From Symsagittifera roscoffensis (taxonomy: Eukaryota > Xenacoelomorpha > Acoela > Convolutidae): a DNA stretch of 64,000 bases. The stretch covers positions 5,308,647-5,372,646 of the forward strand of contig NC_087067.1 of NCBI RefSeq assembly GCF_963678635.1, in the 5' to 3' direction. Position numbers and translations under genes: made by a program. Below, piece after piece: positions 53,301 through 64,000 of this stretch; position 1 is the first letter of the stretch; every line of letters begins with the position of its first letter. The notes beneath the pieces were generated by a model. It worked only from the letters and a program-made list of their open reading frames with translations, had not been told where the DNA came from and searched no databases.

Positions 53301-55668
53301 ATCTAAAAAGTATCCCCATAATTTTATGTTTTGCGACGTACACAAGTTTTTGTTGAGCCAAGATACACAGGTGAAAAAAATATAGTTGTGTTTGCTACAG
53401 CAATGAATCATTTACGAAACATCAGTTTAATTACAAGCCATTTTTCATAGATGAATCACAGAAATTACAATCATGTTTCAGTCATGGTTCATCAAAGAAA
53501 CATCATTGTAATTCGCATCCCTGTTTCAAAGATGAAACATGGATAAACATCGTTAAAATGGCACTGCAACGTGAATAATACATGGATGCAAAAAAAAAAG
53601 AAAAATATATGATATATTTTTGAATTGCTAAGCAACTTCAATCCGGATGGTTATATTGATGATTTTCCGGAGATTATTGCATATTTTTGTGCTCTAAATT
53701 TTGCTTTATTTTGATGGTTTTCACGAGAATATTGAATATTTTGTGCACAATGTTTTAGTTATATTGATGATTTTCATGATTTGTGTCGTTTACTTTGAAT
53801 TGAATGGAGATTTTCAGGAGGGTCTAGTTATAGAACAAGGAGGATGCATCAAGATGTTTTGCATCCATGTTTCGAGGATGAATCAGAATGTTCACATCCA
53901 TGTTTCAGCCATGATTCATGCATGAAGCATCACTGATGGTCAAAGAGTCATCATGAATCATAGAACTGATATCCAGGTTTCAGACATGATTCATCAATGA
54001 AATAACAATGTAAATTGCATCCATATTTTATAGGTGAATCATGGATGAACATCGTTAGAGTGGCATTGCAACATGAATGATACAAGGATTCAAAAAAAAA
54101 TGAAAAAATATGATACATTTCTGAATTGCTATGCAACTTCAATCCAGGTGGTTGTATTGATGATTTTCATGAGATCATTGCATATTTTGTGCTCTAAATC
54201 TTGCTTATTTTGATGGTTTTTACGAGAATTATGAGTTTTTTGAGCACAAAGTTTTAGTTATAATGATGATTTTCATGATTTGTGTCGTTTACTTTGAATT
54301 CAATGGCGATTTTCACGTAAGTCCAGTTATAGAACAGGGATGATGCATCCATATTTCGAGGATGAATCAAAATTTTGACTTCCATGTTTCAGCCTTGATT
54401 CATGAATGAAGCATCACTGATGCTCACAGAGTTATCATGAATCATAGAACTGATATCCATCTTTCAGAAATGATTCATCGATAAAACATTTTTTTTTAAC
54501 TTGCATCCATGTTTCATAGATGAATCATGGATGAACATCGTTAAAGTGGCATTGCAACATGAATGATAAAATGATGTAAAAAAAAAGAAAAATCTATGAA
54601 ACATTTCTGAATTGCAATGCAACTTCAGCTCGGGCTTGCATTTTCATAAAACTGTATCACCTTTGCTATTACATCAATACCATTGAAACTGCAATAAAGG
54701 AATCTTCTTTTTCAGATTTTATTATCGCTTTTGCTAATTAGCAAAAAATTTTGAGCAGATGACTTTGACCTTAGAGACCTTAAGTTTGCCCTCTCACGAA
54801 AAGCCAACCTTGGAAAAATAGTGCTGGTCTTGTTTTTTTTCTTCAAAATTTGCGATTAAACTGCAAGGATAATGTGGACTTCTCCTAAGCTCACTCAATT
54901 TTGTATCTGTATTCAGGGTCTGAGCGAGCCTAAAGATATTTCAAAGAGAGTTTAATTCTAGTTCTAAGTGCCTGATGAGTAAAGTACAAATTTAAAAGAT
55001 GTCACTTTAAAAAAAACTTCCAGGCAACCTCAGGAAACGCATCTTGCCAAAAACAACACTGACAATTGGCCGGAATGATAATCTGATAGAAAAAAATGTT
55101 ACCCTAATTGCTGCTGTTTTGGTTACTTCTGTAACCTTTTAAAAATAGAGATTTTGTTCTAGTGGTTTATTGTAGTTTGATTACTTTAGTTCTTATACAA
55201 CCTGACCCAGAACATTTTCGGAGCACGTGATGTAAAGCTTAACTTTGACTTTGAAATTTTACACATCTTTGGCTGTTATGAATCTGTTGTTCATATGGGC
55301 GAAAAGGGCTCTGTAAAGTTTTCTTTGTAAAGTTTTGCAGGTGGGGGGAAAAGGAAAAAGAGCCGCGAAAAGCTTAATTTCTTACGTATTTGTTTTTGAA
55401 ATATAACAAGCGTGTTGAAGAGTCGCTTCAAGGTTTCGCATGCAGCCTGTACCCACATCAAAGTTTTCGCAGAATAGTCTCCTTCTAGCCCTTTTGCAAT
55501 CAAAATCACAATTGTTTGAGATAGAAGAGACACCGTTGAAATGGCACCGTTGGTTGCACTGATCCAGAAAGGAGCATCCGGTCTTCCTGATCCCCCTAAC
55601 TCTAGTCCTGTTGAGTTTGCTTCTATATCCACGACCGAAACTTCTGTGGATTGAATTGTATCGTCCAT
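47188..55668 (-). CDS. Receptor B: paralogue of receptor A, six coding exons, 332 aa
   Basis: Coding parts, in transcript order: 55668–55386, 52040–51870, 51240–51135, 49979–49772, 48479–48396, 47334–47188. They total 999 nt with no internal stop. Domain order equals receptor A: N-terminus with sequon NST, TM1–2, TM3 with Cys and SLDRIIAV, TM4, loop 2 with Cys (EVDCDSS), TM5, basic loop 3, TM6, TM7, and a tail ending NICSSK. Introns sit at identical places and phases as in A but are 2–6 times shorter, apart from the GA–AG intron. The gene lies upstream of A on the same strand, which fits tandem duplication. Differences concentrate in the N-terminus, loop 2 and loop 3. Function and ligand are unknown. 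Confidence 0.86.
48396..48479 (-). CDS. Receptor B exon 5: TM6
   Basis: This 84-nt exon lies between GTTTCAG and GTAAGT, in phase 0 at both ends. It encodes VTLALVVYCVLYSIFGIAQQ and the end of TM6. Confidence 0.86.
48779..49196. mobile_element. hAT-type MITE in receptor B intron 4
   Basis: The terminal repeats are CAGGGGTGGATTTACAGG and, at the other end, CTAGATCCGCCCCTG. The 8-bp target duplication is TCTCCGCC (48771–48778) and TCTCTGCC (49197–49204). The inside has G and C runs next to the ends. It has no coding capacity. Confidence 0.85.
49772..49979 (-). CDS. Receptor B exon 4: extracellular loop 2, TM5, intracellular loop 3
   Basis: The acceptor is TTTTCAG. The exon encodes loop 2 with EVDCDSSTSN, then IQNTRELITIPSILLMAVLT into TM5 and a basic loop 3 (MKGTKKQGKTDRANS). 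The donor is GTAAAT in phase 0. Confidence 0.86.
51135..51240 (-). CDS. Receptor B exon 3: intracellular loop 2, TM4
   Basis: The acceptor is AATCAG. The exon encodes VWYKQNCTQKAAFIPV and a hydrophobic TM4, and ends before GTGATC in phase 2. It is 106 nt, as in receptor A. Confidence 0.86.
51241..51869 (-). other. Receptor B intron 2, non-canonical GA–AG
   Basis: The edges read CACTAG|GATCTT and AATCAG|GTGGAG. The position and phase equal those in receptor A. No in-frame GT donor is present near this edge. The intron shows no other recognisable element. Confidence 0.75.
51870..52040 (-). CDS. Receptor B exon 2: extracellular loop 1, TM3, DRI motif
   Basis: The acceptor is ATTTTAG, opening in phase 1. 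The exon encodes GFYQLSDVSCKIMSML, then SFMTMTAPDWMAVLV and SLDRIIAVH, and ends ...GCAGCACTAG. The following intron bases are GATCTT. No GT donor exists nearby, so the GA donor is the only site that preserves frame. Confidence 0.85.
52041..55385 (-). other. Receptor B intron 1 (3.3 kb)
   Basis: It is dominated by a degenerate tandem repeat of about 490 bp (53400–54620), with related ATGTTTCA/ATGAATCA words beginning near 52500. 54650–55385 shows no recognisable feature. Confidence 0.75.
53400..54620. repeat. Tandem repeat of about 490 bp in receptor B intron 1
   Basis: The block with GGATGAACATCGTTA, GTGGCATTGCAACATGAATGATA starts at about 53531, 54034 and 54519 (spacing 503 and 485). Within units, ATCCATGTTTCA and ATGAATCATG words repeat at short range in both orientations. 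Confidence 0.85.
55386..55668 (-). CDS. Receptor B exon 1: N-terminus, TM1, TM2
   Basis: The exon starts at ATG (MDDTIQSTEVSVVDIEANST) and ends at AAATAC before donor GTAAGA, in phase 1. The TM1 core is shared almost exactly with receptor A. A TTTCTAG acceptor-like site lies 31 nt upstream of the ATG, so a non-coding 5' exon is likely further upstream. Confidence 0.86.
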
Positions 55669-55726
55669 CTCTTGGCGATGTCTGCTTTTGAAAAGACTCT
55701 AGAAATATGAAAAAGACTATTTGATT
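55669..55726 (-). promoter_or_regulatory. Conserved motif and possible 3' splice site upstream of receptor B ATG
   Basis: AATCAAATAG, then CTTTTTCATATTTCTAG, then a 31-nt leader to the ATG. The same layout lies upstream of receptor A. Confidence 0.4.
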
Positions 55727-57879
55727 GCGATTCATTATATATCTCATTAATGGGTTGGCTTCCATGCAAAAAACATGTCCATAATAAATAAAATTTTCAT
55801 GCAAGAAAAATGCTTAACCTTCAATTTTTTACCTAGAGTGTATGGAACAAATGCTAATCATACAATTTTCTTATTTAAAAATGGTCTGATCAGCTCTTTT
55901 TACTTTTCTTTTAAATTCAAAATTTCAAGCTATTTTTTTTTTCATTTTCATGCAGCTAACAAAGAATTTTTATCCTCAGATAACAAAAATTAGATTTTTT
56001 TTTGCGTATAAAAGTTACTGTCAAAAACCTAGTTCAGACTCATAGTTTTTAGTTACTAAATTTACTGGGGCAAAAATTTAATAGCCATATACAAAAGTAC
56101 GACTTTCAGTTAAAGCTCTGAGTAAAATTTAAACGCAAAGCCGAAGCGGAGCTTCGCAGGACTTGCGATACAACACAATCATTAAAAAAAAACAATTTGA
56201 AAAAAAAAATTAAATCGTTGAAAAAGCTTCGTATGTCTCGATGAAGGACACCTAGAACCCAGCTAAAGCTGGAGATAAGTGTTTGATGTTTGTGAATTTG
56301 TAAAACTGATGCGTGATGAAATGCGTTATTTTAAAAGTTGGACTTTGGAGTTTTTTCTCTAGTAAAAGTCAAAAGGAGGAAGAAAATTTTCAGATGAAGA
56401 ATTTTTCCCAAGGACATATTATTTCTCTTACAAACAGTTTAACAGTCACAGCTCTGAAAAAAAATTTCTAGCAACCGATTTTTTCAATTGAACTTCTCAT
56501 CTCAGTAGTTTCAATGAGGTAGGTTGAATGAAAATACAAAAAGTTACTAATAGGCGGCCAAAAATTCCAAAATTGGATTTTCCGAAATCCTTAATTTCTT
56601 CTGCAAAAAGCAGGTCACGGCCCCTAAAGTAGAAAAAGTTTCCAAAATCCGTTTTCTTGATCAAAAACTTTACTTGAGAAATGGCACAGTAATTATCGAG
56701 TAGTGTCGAAAAACTTCCAAAAACGAAGTTTCAAATTTTTCACTTGTTTGATGGCCCAAATTTTTTTCTAAAAAAACTGGACCTAGCAAATTATAGGGAA
56801 AAGATTTCAGCAACCTGCTGTTTCGATTGATTCTAAGGTATCAGATTTAGTGAGACAGTTATCGAGAAAAATACTCATAATGGGCAAAAAAATCAGATAT
56901 TTCATGTTTCCGTGAATCATTCCTGTTAGCCTAGAAAAATATGGTCGTAGCCGTTTTTGCAGAAGAGATTCACCAAAAAATCTGATTTGGAAGGGTAGTT
57001 CTCGAGAAAAGCCAAAGTTTCAAAAACTATCAAAAAATTAAGCGCACTGGCGGCCCCATTCAAAGGAGCTTCCCACAATCCGTTTTCTGACTTGAACCTA
57101 AAATCTCAGATATTTTTTGTTAAAAGTCATAAATTTAAAAAGAAACGCTCAAAAAATCAAAAAATCGACTTTTCCGAAAACAATAAATTTTGTTCGAAAA
57201 GAAATGTGCTTGACCGCTAACGCTGCGACTCTTCTCACTGCTCGATATCTCCATTGAACCCACAGTTTTAGTTTGGGAAGTTACCTATTGAGAAAATTCA
57301 AAAATACTCGATAGCCATTAAGAAAATCAGAATTCCACATCCGAGGGCCATAATATGTGTAAAAAAAAGTTCCAGTTTAGCTGCTTATGGAGGTGAGTTT
57401 TTAAAATTGGCTCTAATTATTGAAATAAAAATCTCAGTTTTGATCATCTTTTGAGAAAATGAAAAAATCAAAATTACAGTTCAAACATTCTCCTCGAAGA
57501 CTTTTTCGAATGTTTTAGACAAAGGCGTGTAGCAAAAAGAGACCAGGTAAGTATGGAGGCACTCAGAAGCGTAGGTGGTCTTTCTATGCATTCCCCCTTT
57601 CTGATATTCAGTAGAAGGTTTTTGCAAAATGATAAACGTTTCCAAAGCGTCACAAAAAAATAAAATAAGAAAACCCAATCCCAAAAATTTTCGTTACACG
57701 TTTTTTATCGAACAGGACTAGAGAACCAGTTAAAACTGGAGGTGTCTGTTTGATAAAATTTGATTTTAGTTGTTCAGATACCGGATGAAACACATAATTT
57801 AAAAAACTCGGCTTCGCGTAAGACCCTAGTTGTTTCTCTAATATAATGAGATTGAATTTAAAAACGTCCTCACGACTTA
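55727..57879. other. No gene recognised upstream of receptor B
   Basis: AT-rich sequence with small hairpins, for example CCAGCTAAAGCTGG near 56258 and CGAAGCGGAGCTTCG near 56142. Any promoter or 5' exon of receptor B would lie here but cannot be placed from sequence alone. Confidence 0.5.
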
Positions 57880-59290
57880 ACGTTTTTCATCCAAATTTTA
57901 AGTCGTAGCCGTTTGTTCAACGAGGTTTTCCACAACCTTTTGCCTCGATTAAACTCATTGATTATCAGACTCGGCTAGGAGTTATTGAATAAGGTCAAAC
58001 TTTTCAAAAAACAGATATGAAATGATTAATTTTTCTGAAAGCTCTTCATTTTTGCCGGAGAATATAAACGTAGCCGAGTACACAGGGGATTTTTTTCTGA
58101 CCTTTTTTTTGAACCATAAATTTAGCTTTTGTGAGGGTATTTTTGAGAAAATTTCAAAAATTTCAAACAACGATGAAATTTTCATAGTTTTGATTTTTTG
58201 AGGGTCATAATTTTTCGTTTAAAGAAAATTGGGCGTAGCAACTTGTTCAGTTTCAAAACGGTTGAAAAATTATATTTGACTTTTTTTGAGAGTGTGAACT
58301 TTTTGTGTAAAGACCAATTGGGCGTATAAGTTTATGCAGCAGAGCTTCCCTCAACACGTTCTATCCATTGAAATTAAGAACTCAGATTAGAGAGCGTAAT
58401 TTTTGAAAAGAAAATTTCAAACAACGGTCAAAAACTCTTAGTTTTGAAATTTTTGAGGGTCTTAAATTTTCGTTTAAAAAATTTTGGGCGTAGCAGTTTA
58501 TTCAGTTTCAAAACGGTCAGAATCTCACAATTCTGACTATTTTGAGGATCTAGAAATTTTGTATTCAAATAATTTGGGCCTAGAAGTTTATGCAGCAGAA
58601 AAAAATCAGATTTGCAAGGGTAATTTTGAGGAAAATACAAAAGGTTCAAACAACGGTCGAAAAAAGATAGTTTTGATTTTTTTGAGGGTCAAAAATTTTC
58701 GTGTAAGAAAATTTGGGTGTAGCAGCTGTTTCAGTTTTAGAACAGTCAGAAAATCAAAATTTTGACTTTTTCGAGAGTCTAATCTTGTGGTGAAAACACT
58801 TTTTAGGCGTAAAAATTTATGCAGCGGAGATTCCCTCAATACGTTCTATCCACTGAAATGAAAAACTCAGATATAGGAGTGTAATTTTTGAGAAAAGCAG
58901 TTTTGGCTTTTTTGAGGGTAATAAATTTTTGTGTCAAAAATTTGGGCGTAGCAGCTTGTTCAGTATTAAAACGGTCAAAAAGTCACAAATTCTGTATTTT
59001 TTGAGGGTCTAAGCTACTTGTGTAAATATTTTGGGCGTAGAAATTTATGCAACAGAGCTTCCCTTAACACGTTCTATCCATTGAATTGAAACGTTCAGAT
59101 CTGGGGGGTAGTTTTTGAGAAAAGTCAGAAAAATTGAAAAAACGTTCAAAAAGAGCAATAATTTTTATGTAAAAAAGGGCGTATCCGCTAATGCAGGGGA
59201 GCCTCCACAATCCGCCTCTTCGATTGAAATCAAAATCTCTGATTTGGGCGGGTAGTTTTTTAGAACATGTAAGAAAAATTCAAAACTATG
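57880..59290. repeat. Tandem repeat of about 240 bp
   Basis: AACAACG(G/A)T, AGTTTTGA and TTTTTGAGGGTC blocks start near 58168, 58413, 58650 and 58890. Each unit also has TTGGGCGTAGCAGCTTGTTCAG-like and TTTATGCAGCAGAG-like words. Open frames inside are repeat-derived. Confidence 0.8.
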
Positions 59291-60259
59291 GGTCAAAAAT
59301 TCATACCACACTTTTTCGAAGGCTGTAGAAAACAGGGTAAAGTAAAAGCAGACTATGAAACTAGACAGGCGCAGAGGGGAGTTGACAGATTTAAAAACCC
59401 GATCCCATACACTTTCATAATACTTGTTTATATAAAATGGGAGGTTCTAGGCAAACATGCAAAGCAAGAAATTTGAAATTCAAATTGGCAACTGAACAAA
59501 GCCGGAACATAAACGGATACAAGGCCGCCCATCTTTAAGCAGAGACCAGTTGAGCCGAAAAAAAAACTGATTTTGTAAAATGTTTTAAAAAGTTTCAACT
59601 CCCCATGAAACTACCCTGTAGTAACAATACCCACATGTAAGTGATTCAACTGAAAGTCAGCTGAGATTCAACTGTATGTCAGCTGCAAGTGATTCAACTG
59701 ATTTTGTTAAGCAAGTTGTTAACCTGAAAAAAGCCTATATTCCGATTTGAGAACGCTTGCTAATTGCCAGCGTAATCAATACAGTAGTTCAATACAGCGT
59801 AATCAAATCTCCAAATTAGATCATTGCCACTAAAACCAGTTGCTTTTTTTAGACACTTCTGGTTTTTCCGTTTCCAAAAAAAATCAATAGTTTAAAAAGC
59901 GGAACTCAAAAAAGTCTTCTTTTTTTATTGAAAACATGTTTAGCATAGGGATTTCACACAATTTTCTGTAAATGGGATTGTACGACAAAGAGTTTTTTAT
60001 TTTCGAAATGTTTTGGTGAAAGGTAGCTTCTAATTAGAAAAGAGTTCAGGTTCAATTACAAGTTCCTGGAAAACAGATCCTCGAGGTTAGATATTCTCCA
60101 GATACTGGAGACACTGCTCGATTGATCCCAGAGTTGAACGAATGGAGACTTTTTAATTATTCAACAATTTCAACTGCTTTTTATTTGTGAATAGCGTGGT
60201 TTTTGAAGTCTGTCTCCCATCTCTGTCTCCGTGGAGAAACTCACAGATTAAATAAATCA
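59291..60259. other. No gene recognised
   Basis: AT-rich; a triplicated AAGTGATTCAACTG/GTCAGCTG patch at 59640–59705 is the only visible structure. Confidence 0.5.
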
Positions 60260-60267
60260 ACTGAAGG

Positions 60268-60646
60268 CAGGCGCGGATCTAGGATTTTCTCGAGGGGGGG
60301 CGGATTTTCAAAAACAAAATTAAAAATTTTGTCGACCTTTTTTTTAGGTCGACCAATTAGATTTTCTGAGGTCTCGCAAATCACTATAAAACTTTATAAT
60401 TAGAAAAAAAATTTCCGCGGCTGGCAAATTTTTGAAAAAAGGCCAAAAACGGCAAATTTTTGAAAAAAGGCCAAAAAAAGGCGTTTTCAAATTTTTGAAA
60501 AAAAAGGCCAAAAAAAGCGTTTTCAAATTTTTGAAAAAAGGCCGAAAAAAGTGTTTTTGAAAAAAGGCCAAAATTTTTTGAAAAAGCCAAAAGAAGCGAA
60601 ATTACCATAAAAGACCATAAAAACTCCCCTTCTAAATTCGCCACTG
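60268..60646. mobile_element. hAT-type MITE, second copy
   Basis: It starts CAGGCGCGGATCTAGGATTTT and ends AATTCGCCACTG. The flanking 8-mers ACTGAAGG and ATTGAAAG match at six of eight positions. The inside has a short tandem repeat of AAAAAAGGCCAAAAA (60430–60600). Confidence 0.8.
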
Positions 60647-60654
60647 ATTGAAAG

Positions 60655-63600
60655 ACAAAAATAATCAGCAATCACGGCATTTTAGACAACTATCATGAAA
60701 CACGGAAACATATATAGCATAATAATTGCTTTGATATTCACTTATGTTTATGTTAATTTAAAAACTGGAACTTTTTGAACCTTTGGCATCATGTTTCCTC
60801 GATGTTATTTTCTGAGTCAGATTTTGCAAAAAAAAATCAATACATAATGTATCGTACAAAAGGACAGCCAGCTGCTGTACAAGTAGCACAGAAAGATCCG
60901 GCGACAACTGAAAAAATCTAAAAAATTTTTGTGTCATCAACCGTAGCGTGGGGACGAAATCAGATAGACATGCTTGATAATTAGGGTAATGAAAAGTTTT
61001 CAAGACTTGAAAAGAAGCGTACTCCTATTACAAGCCTGTTCGCTTGCTTTATTTGCTCAAAAAGACCACAAATCGAAAGTATCACACCGGTTTTTTCATG
61101 AAAATATTCTGCCGTTGGAAGTACGGTTGAAAAGCAATTTTACTCAATTATACTACTCAAGACATTCCGATGAATATTTGTGGTAATTGAGTTTGCGTGA
61201 GAAAAAAGACATGTTTCTTCTAAAAAGCTCAAAATACTATCAAAGACAAAGTTATTCCCACATTCTTATTTTTATGGAATTATTTTATGTGTTTGGAATA
61301 CGAAATGCGACAGTATAGGGCTCCAATGTAACTTTCCAATTGTCACTTGTACCGGTACAAGTAACAATTTTTTGTTTCATCATATTTTAGCAGTCTTTAA
61401 CTGGAGACTTTGCTGAGTACCTGCTAGTAGCTAGCAGAAGCTATCAAATACCAAAATAAATCAAAAATAGCAAAAAATGTGTCAGAATAATTAATTTTTC
61501 AAATCTGAAATAACCAAGAAAAACGAAATTTCAGAACTGAAATTAGATCTGAAATAACCAATCCTTAAAGTATCCAAGCGTTATTTAAACATTTCACAGC
61601 CTGTTTTAGATCTGAAGTTTAGATCTGAAAAAGATTATTTCAGATATGTTTTAAAAGATTTACTGGGTAAGGGCCAATTGATTTTCAACGACACCTCTTC
61701 ATTAAAATTTAGATCTTTTCCATTATTTGAAGTGGTCTTTGAAGTGAGTAATTCAAAATGCAACTACCGTTAAAGTGCTATGCTAGGTAGTTAGTTATTT
61801 CTAAGCACATTTTTTCCATTGATGACAAATGTTTTTAGTAAAATTTCAAAACAAGGTGTACATTGTGATACCCAGCAAAGCAAAAACATTTGTTACCCAG
61901 CAGGGCAACACAAACTGTTAATTATTGAAACTCAATTTTTTTCCGATGAGACTTTTTTCACACAGATGAAAAGAATAGCATCATCATTTCTCAATCAAAA
62001 TCACAAAACCTCAATTCTTGTCTCGCAAATTGTGTTTGAGACTGCTAAAAATGCTCGAATATATACTATTTTAACGTCTTATTTTGTAGAAAACAGTAAA
62101 CTGATCGTAAGATCCACATTACTAAATATAGTTCATTACCCCGGGTCCTCTCTGCGCGCATGACAAGTGACGCTACTTAAAAAAACACTAGTTTTTTCCG
62201 GTAAATTGAGCAAAAAAAACTAATTGTTACCTGTTAATGACACCGCGTAACAAATTTTGCTAGGGAAAAAAATAAGGTTAAAATACGATACTACTCTTGA
62301 CGCAAAGAAAGATTATTGTGGCTATCAAAATTGATTAACCATGAAAATTTTTTAAAAGTCAGATCAAAAATTTTTGAGGAGCTTAAGAATTTTAGAAAAC
62401 AACTTTAGAATCATAAACAAGACTGCTCGTATATCAGGGCAAATCCCTGAATGTTCCAACTGCCCCTCAATTCATATCACATAGTTTTTGGAAAAAGAAA
62501 AAAATTGAAAACCTATACATTTTGGACAATATCGGAGTGTAAAATTTTGAGTCGCACGAAACTAATACAACCATCAATTAACTAGCCTCAATTTGATTTA
62601 AAACGATTTTGTTGTGCGGGATATTTAGCCACTCATGAATAATTCGCGTTAAACTCTATCAATATGAATAAACTCTTCAAAGCGTGCATATTTTAGTCCA
62701 GATCATGGCAAATTCTGCAATTTTTAAAGCCCCAGAACTTTACAAAAAATAATCGGAGGTGAAATTACTTTATACAATTGAACTCAGGCAGTCGATATCT
62801 TCAATGGGGTATAAAAACTTTTTGTTGAAAATAATTAATTCAATCGATGAAATTGACCGAATAAAAAACCCACACCGAGCATAAATATTCCGTTTTCTTC
62901 GAAAGTCGGAACAGTAACAATCAGGAGACAATTTAAGTAAACTTTCACGCATTGCTGATGCGTTTGTTTGAATAATTTCAAGTATAAGGCCTGTCTGCGC
63001 TATATTTTTTGTTCTCAGGGTGGTTTTTTTTTCTTCAGTCAAGCTTTGATTTTTCTAAAGTGGCAAAATTGATGGGGTCTTAATATCATCGGAAAATAAT
63101 CAATGCGCTGAGCTCAAAAATGGGTAGGTATTTTGGCTTGACAATTTCCTCACACAAAAGATTATTTTTTCTGTAGAATCAAAAAAGTTTTTTAATCCCA
63201 TTTTATGCGCTTGCATATGCTACATATAGTAGCAAGAGTACCCGGGTTGAGCGCCCATTGCAATTTATCGATGAAATTTTGGAAATACAAAGATCGCCTT
63301 CGACGAATTAGCGCCTACAATTTTTCCGATGATTCAGCCTTGAGTTAGTGCTGAATAAGCATTGATTTAGCAATGAACTTTTTTATTTGGGGGCTTAGAG
63401 ACTTAGAAGACAGGAAATTAGACGATCAGACAATAACTAGTCTTAGATTATCTTTTGGCTGAGTAAATACTGGTTGTACAATTTGGACAAAAACATGCGC
63501 GCAAAATGCGTGAATTTTGTTTACAGACTTAAAATAACTTTTGGCTGAGTAAATACAGGTTAACTGTAAATTCCGTTTCTTTACGGTTGTCTAATTTACT

Positions 63601-64000
63601 TGTCGTCTAACTTCCTACGCTCCTTTGTTTTGTTCTCCTATCAAAAGACCATAAACAAAAGATTTCGATATAAATCCTTATTATCAACAAACATTCAGTA
63701 CGCGCAAACAAAAACAAACTGTCGACGTTTTGCGTTCATGTGTCGACTGTAGACAACAGGGATTTTTCTCAATGTTCTCAAAGAAATTTAAAAAAAAACT
63801 GTCTGCCTCTGGTTCTTAAACAATTAATAAACATTTGAAATTACATTTTTTGTAATTAAAACCAAATCAAAAATCAATGAAACTATTTTATAATCATCCG
63901 ACTGAAATTTTAAAGCAAATTAGGAAAAAAAATTTCAACAATTTTTTCTACAAGTTTTTTAAATAATTTTTCAGTTTCCAAGCAATTTTGGGCAATCAAC
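60655..64000. other. No gene recognised at the right end
   Basis: The longest frame, 61819–62163 (114 codons, plus strand), has no recognisable domain and starts in a CCCAGCAAAGCAA/CCCAGCAGGGCAA duplication. A short direct repeat CTTTTGGCTGAGTAAATAC occurs at about 63450 and 63540. Confidence 0.5.

Noticed and set aside
61819-62163. 114-codon plus-strand frame as a gene
   Set aside because: No domain signature, no intron or paralogue support, and its start lies in a short duplication.

Overview
This is an AT-rich stretch of animal nuclear DNA with spliced genes, long introns, many mobile elements and many degenerate tandem repeats. I see no bacterial operons, CRISPR arrays or rRNA. The phylum is not certain. 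One weak clue is an intron with GA–AG ends, conserved in two paralogous genes. A noticeable minority of introns in appendicularian tunicates (Oikopleura) have such ends, so a large-genome larvacean is one possibility, but the window alone does not prove it.

The core of the window is a head-to-tail pair of paralogous seven-transmembrane receptor genes on the minus strand. Receptor B has six coding exons between 55,668 and 47,188 (332 aa). Receptor A has six coding exons between 34,353 and 10,957 (338 aa). I rebuilt both from exon phase. Every junction keeps the reading frame in both copies, all exon boundaries correspond, and both end in TAA inside an overlapping AATAAA. They look like divergent rhodopsin-class receptors: an extracellular Cys pair is present, TM3 ends in DRI instead of DRY, and there is no recognisable CWxP or NPxxY motif.

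The introns of receptor A are swollen by mobile DNA. Intron 1 (12.1 kb) holds a young Ty3/gypsy-type LTR retrotransposon, 25,299–31,830: LTRs of 213 bp differing at 2 positions, TSD ACTGA, and one continuous Gag–protease–RT–RNase H–integrase frame broken by four in-frame stops and no frameshift. Intron 3 holds an older relative, 15,489–20,235: LTRs of 265–276 bp, TSD ATCAG. No protease, RT or RNase H is visible in it, and a 75-bp tandem array sits where they are expected. In both elements the Gag ATG straddles the LTR/primer-binding-site junction. Intron 4 carries a misplaced partial copy of receptor exon 3 between 117-bp direct repeats.

Layout. 1–4.9 kb: no gene recognised. 4.9–9.04 kb: large imperfect inverted repeat (foldback-like) with internal minisatellites. 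9.5–9.9 kb: GC-rich MITE with subterminal repeats. 10.5–34.4 kb: receptor A and its downstream flank. 34.4–39.2 kb: no gene recognised. 39.2–40.6 kb: broken SGNH-hydrolase-like ORF between direct repeats of about 310 bp. 40.6–44.8 kb: inverted repeats and a degenerate satellite. 46.7–55.7 kb: receptor B, with a hAT-type MITE in intron 4 and a 490-bp tandem repeat in intron 1. 57.9–59.3 kb: 240-bp tandem repeat. 60.27–60.65 kb: another hAT-type MITE. 60.7–64 kb: no gene recognised.
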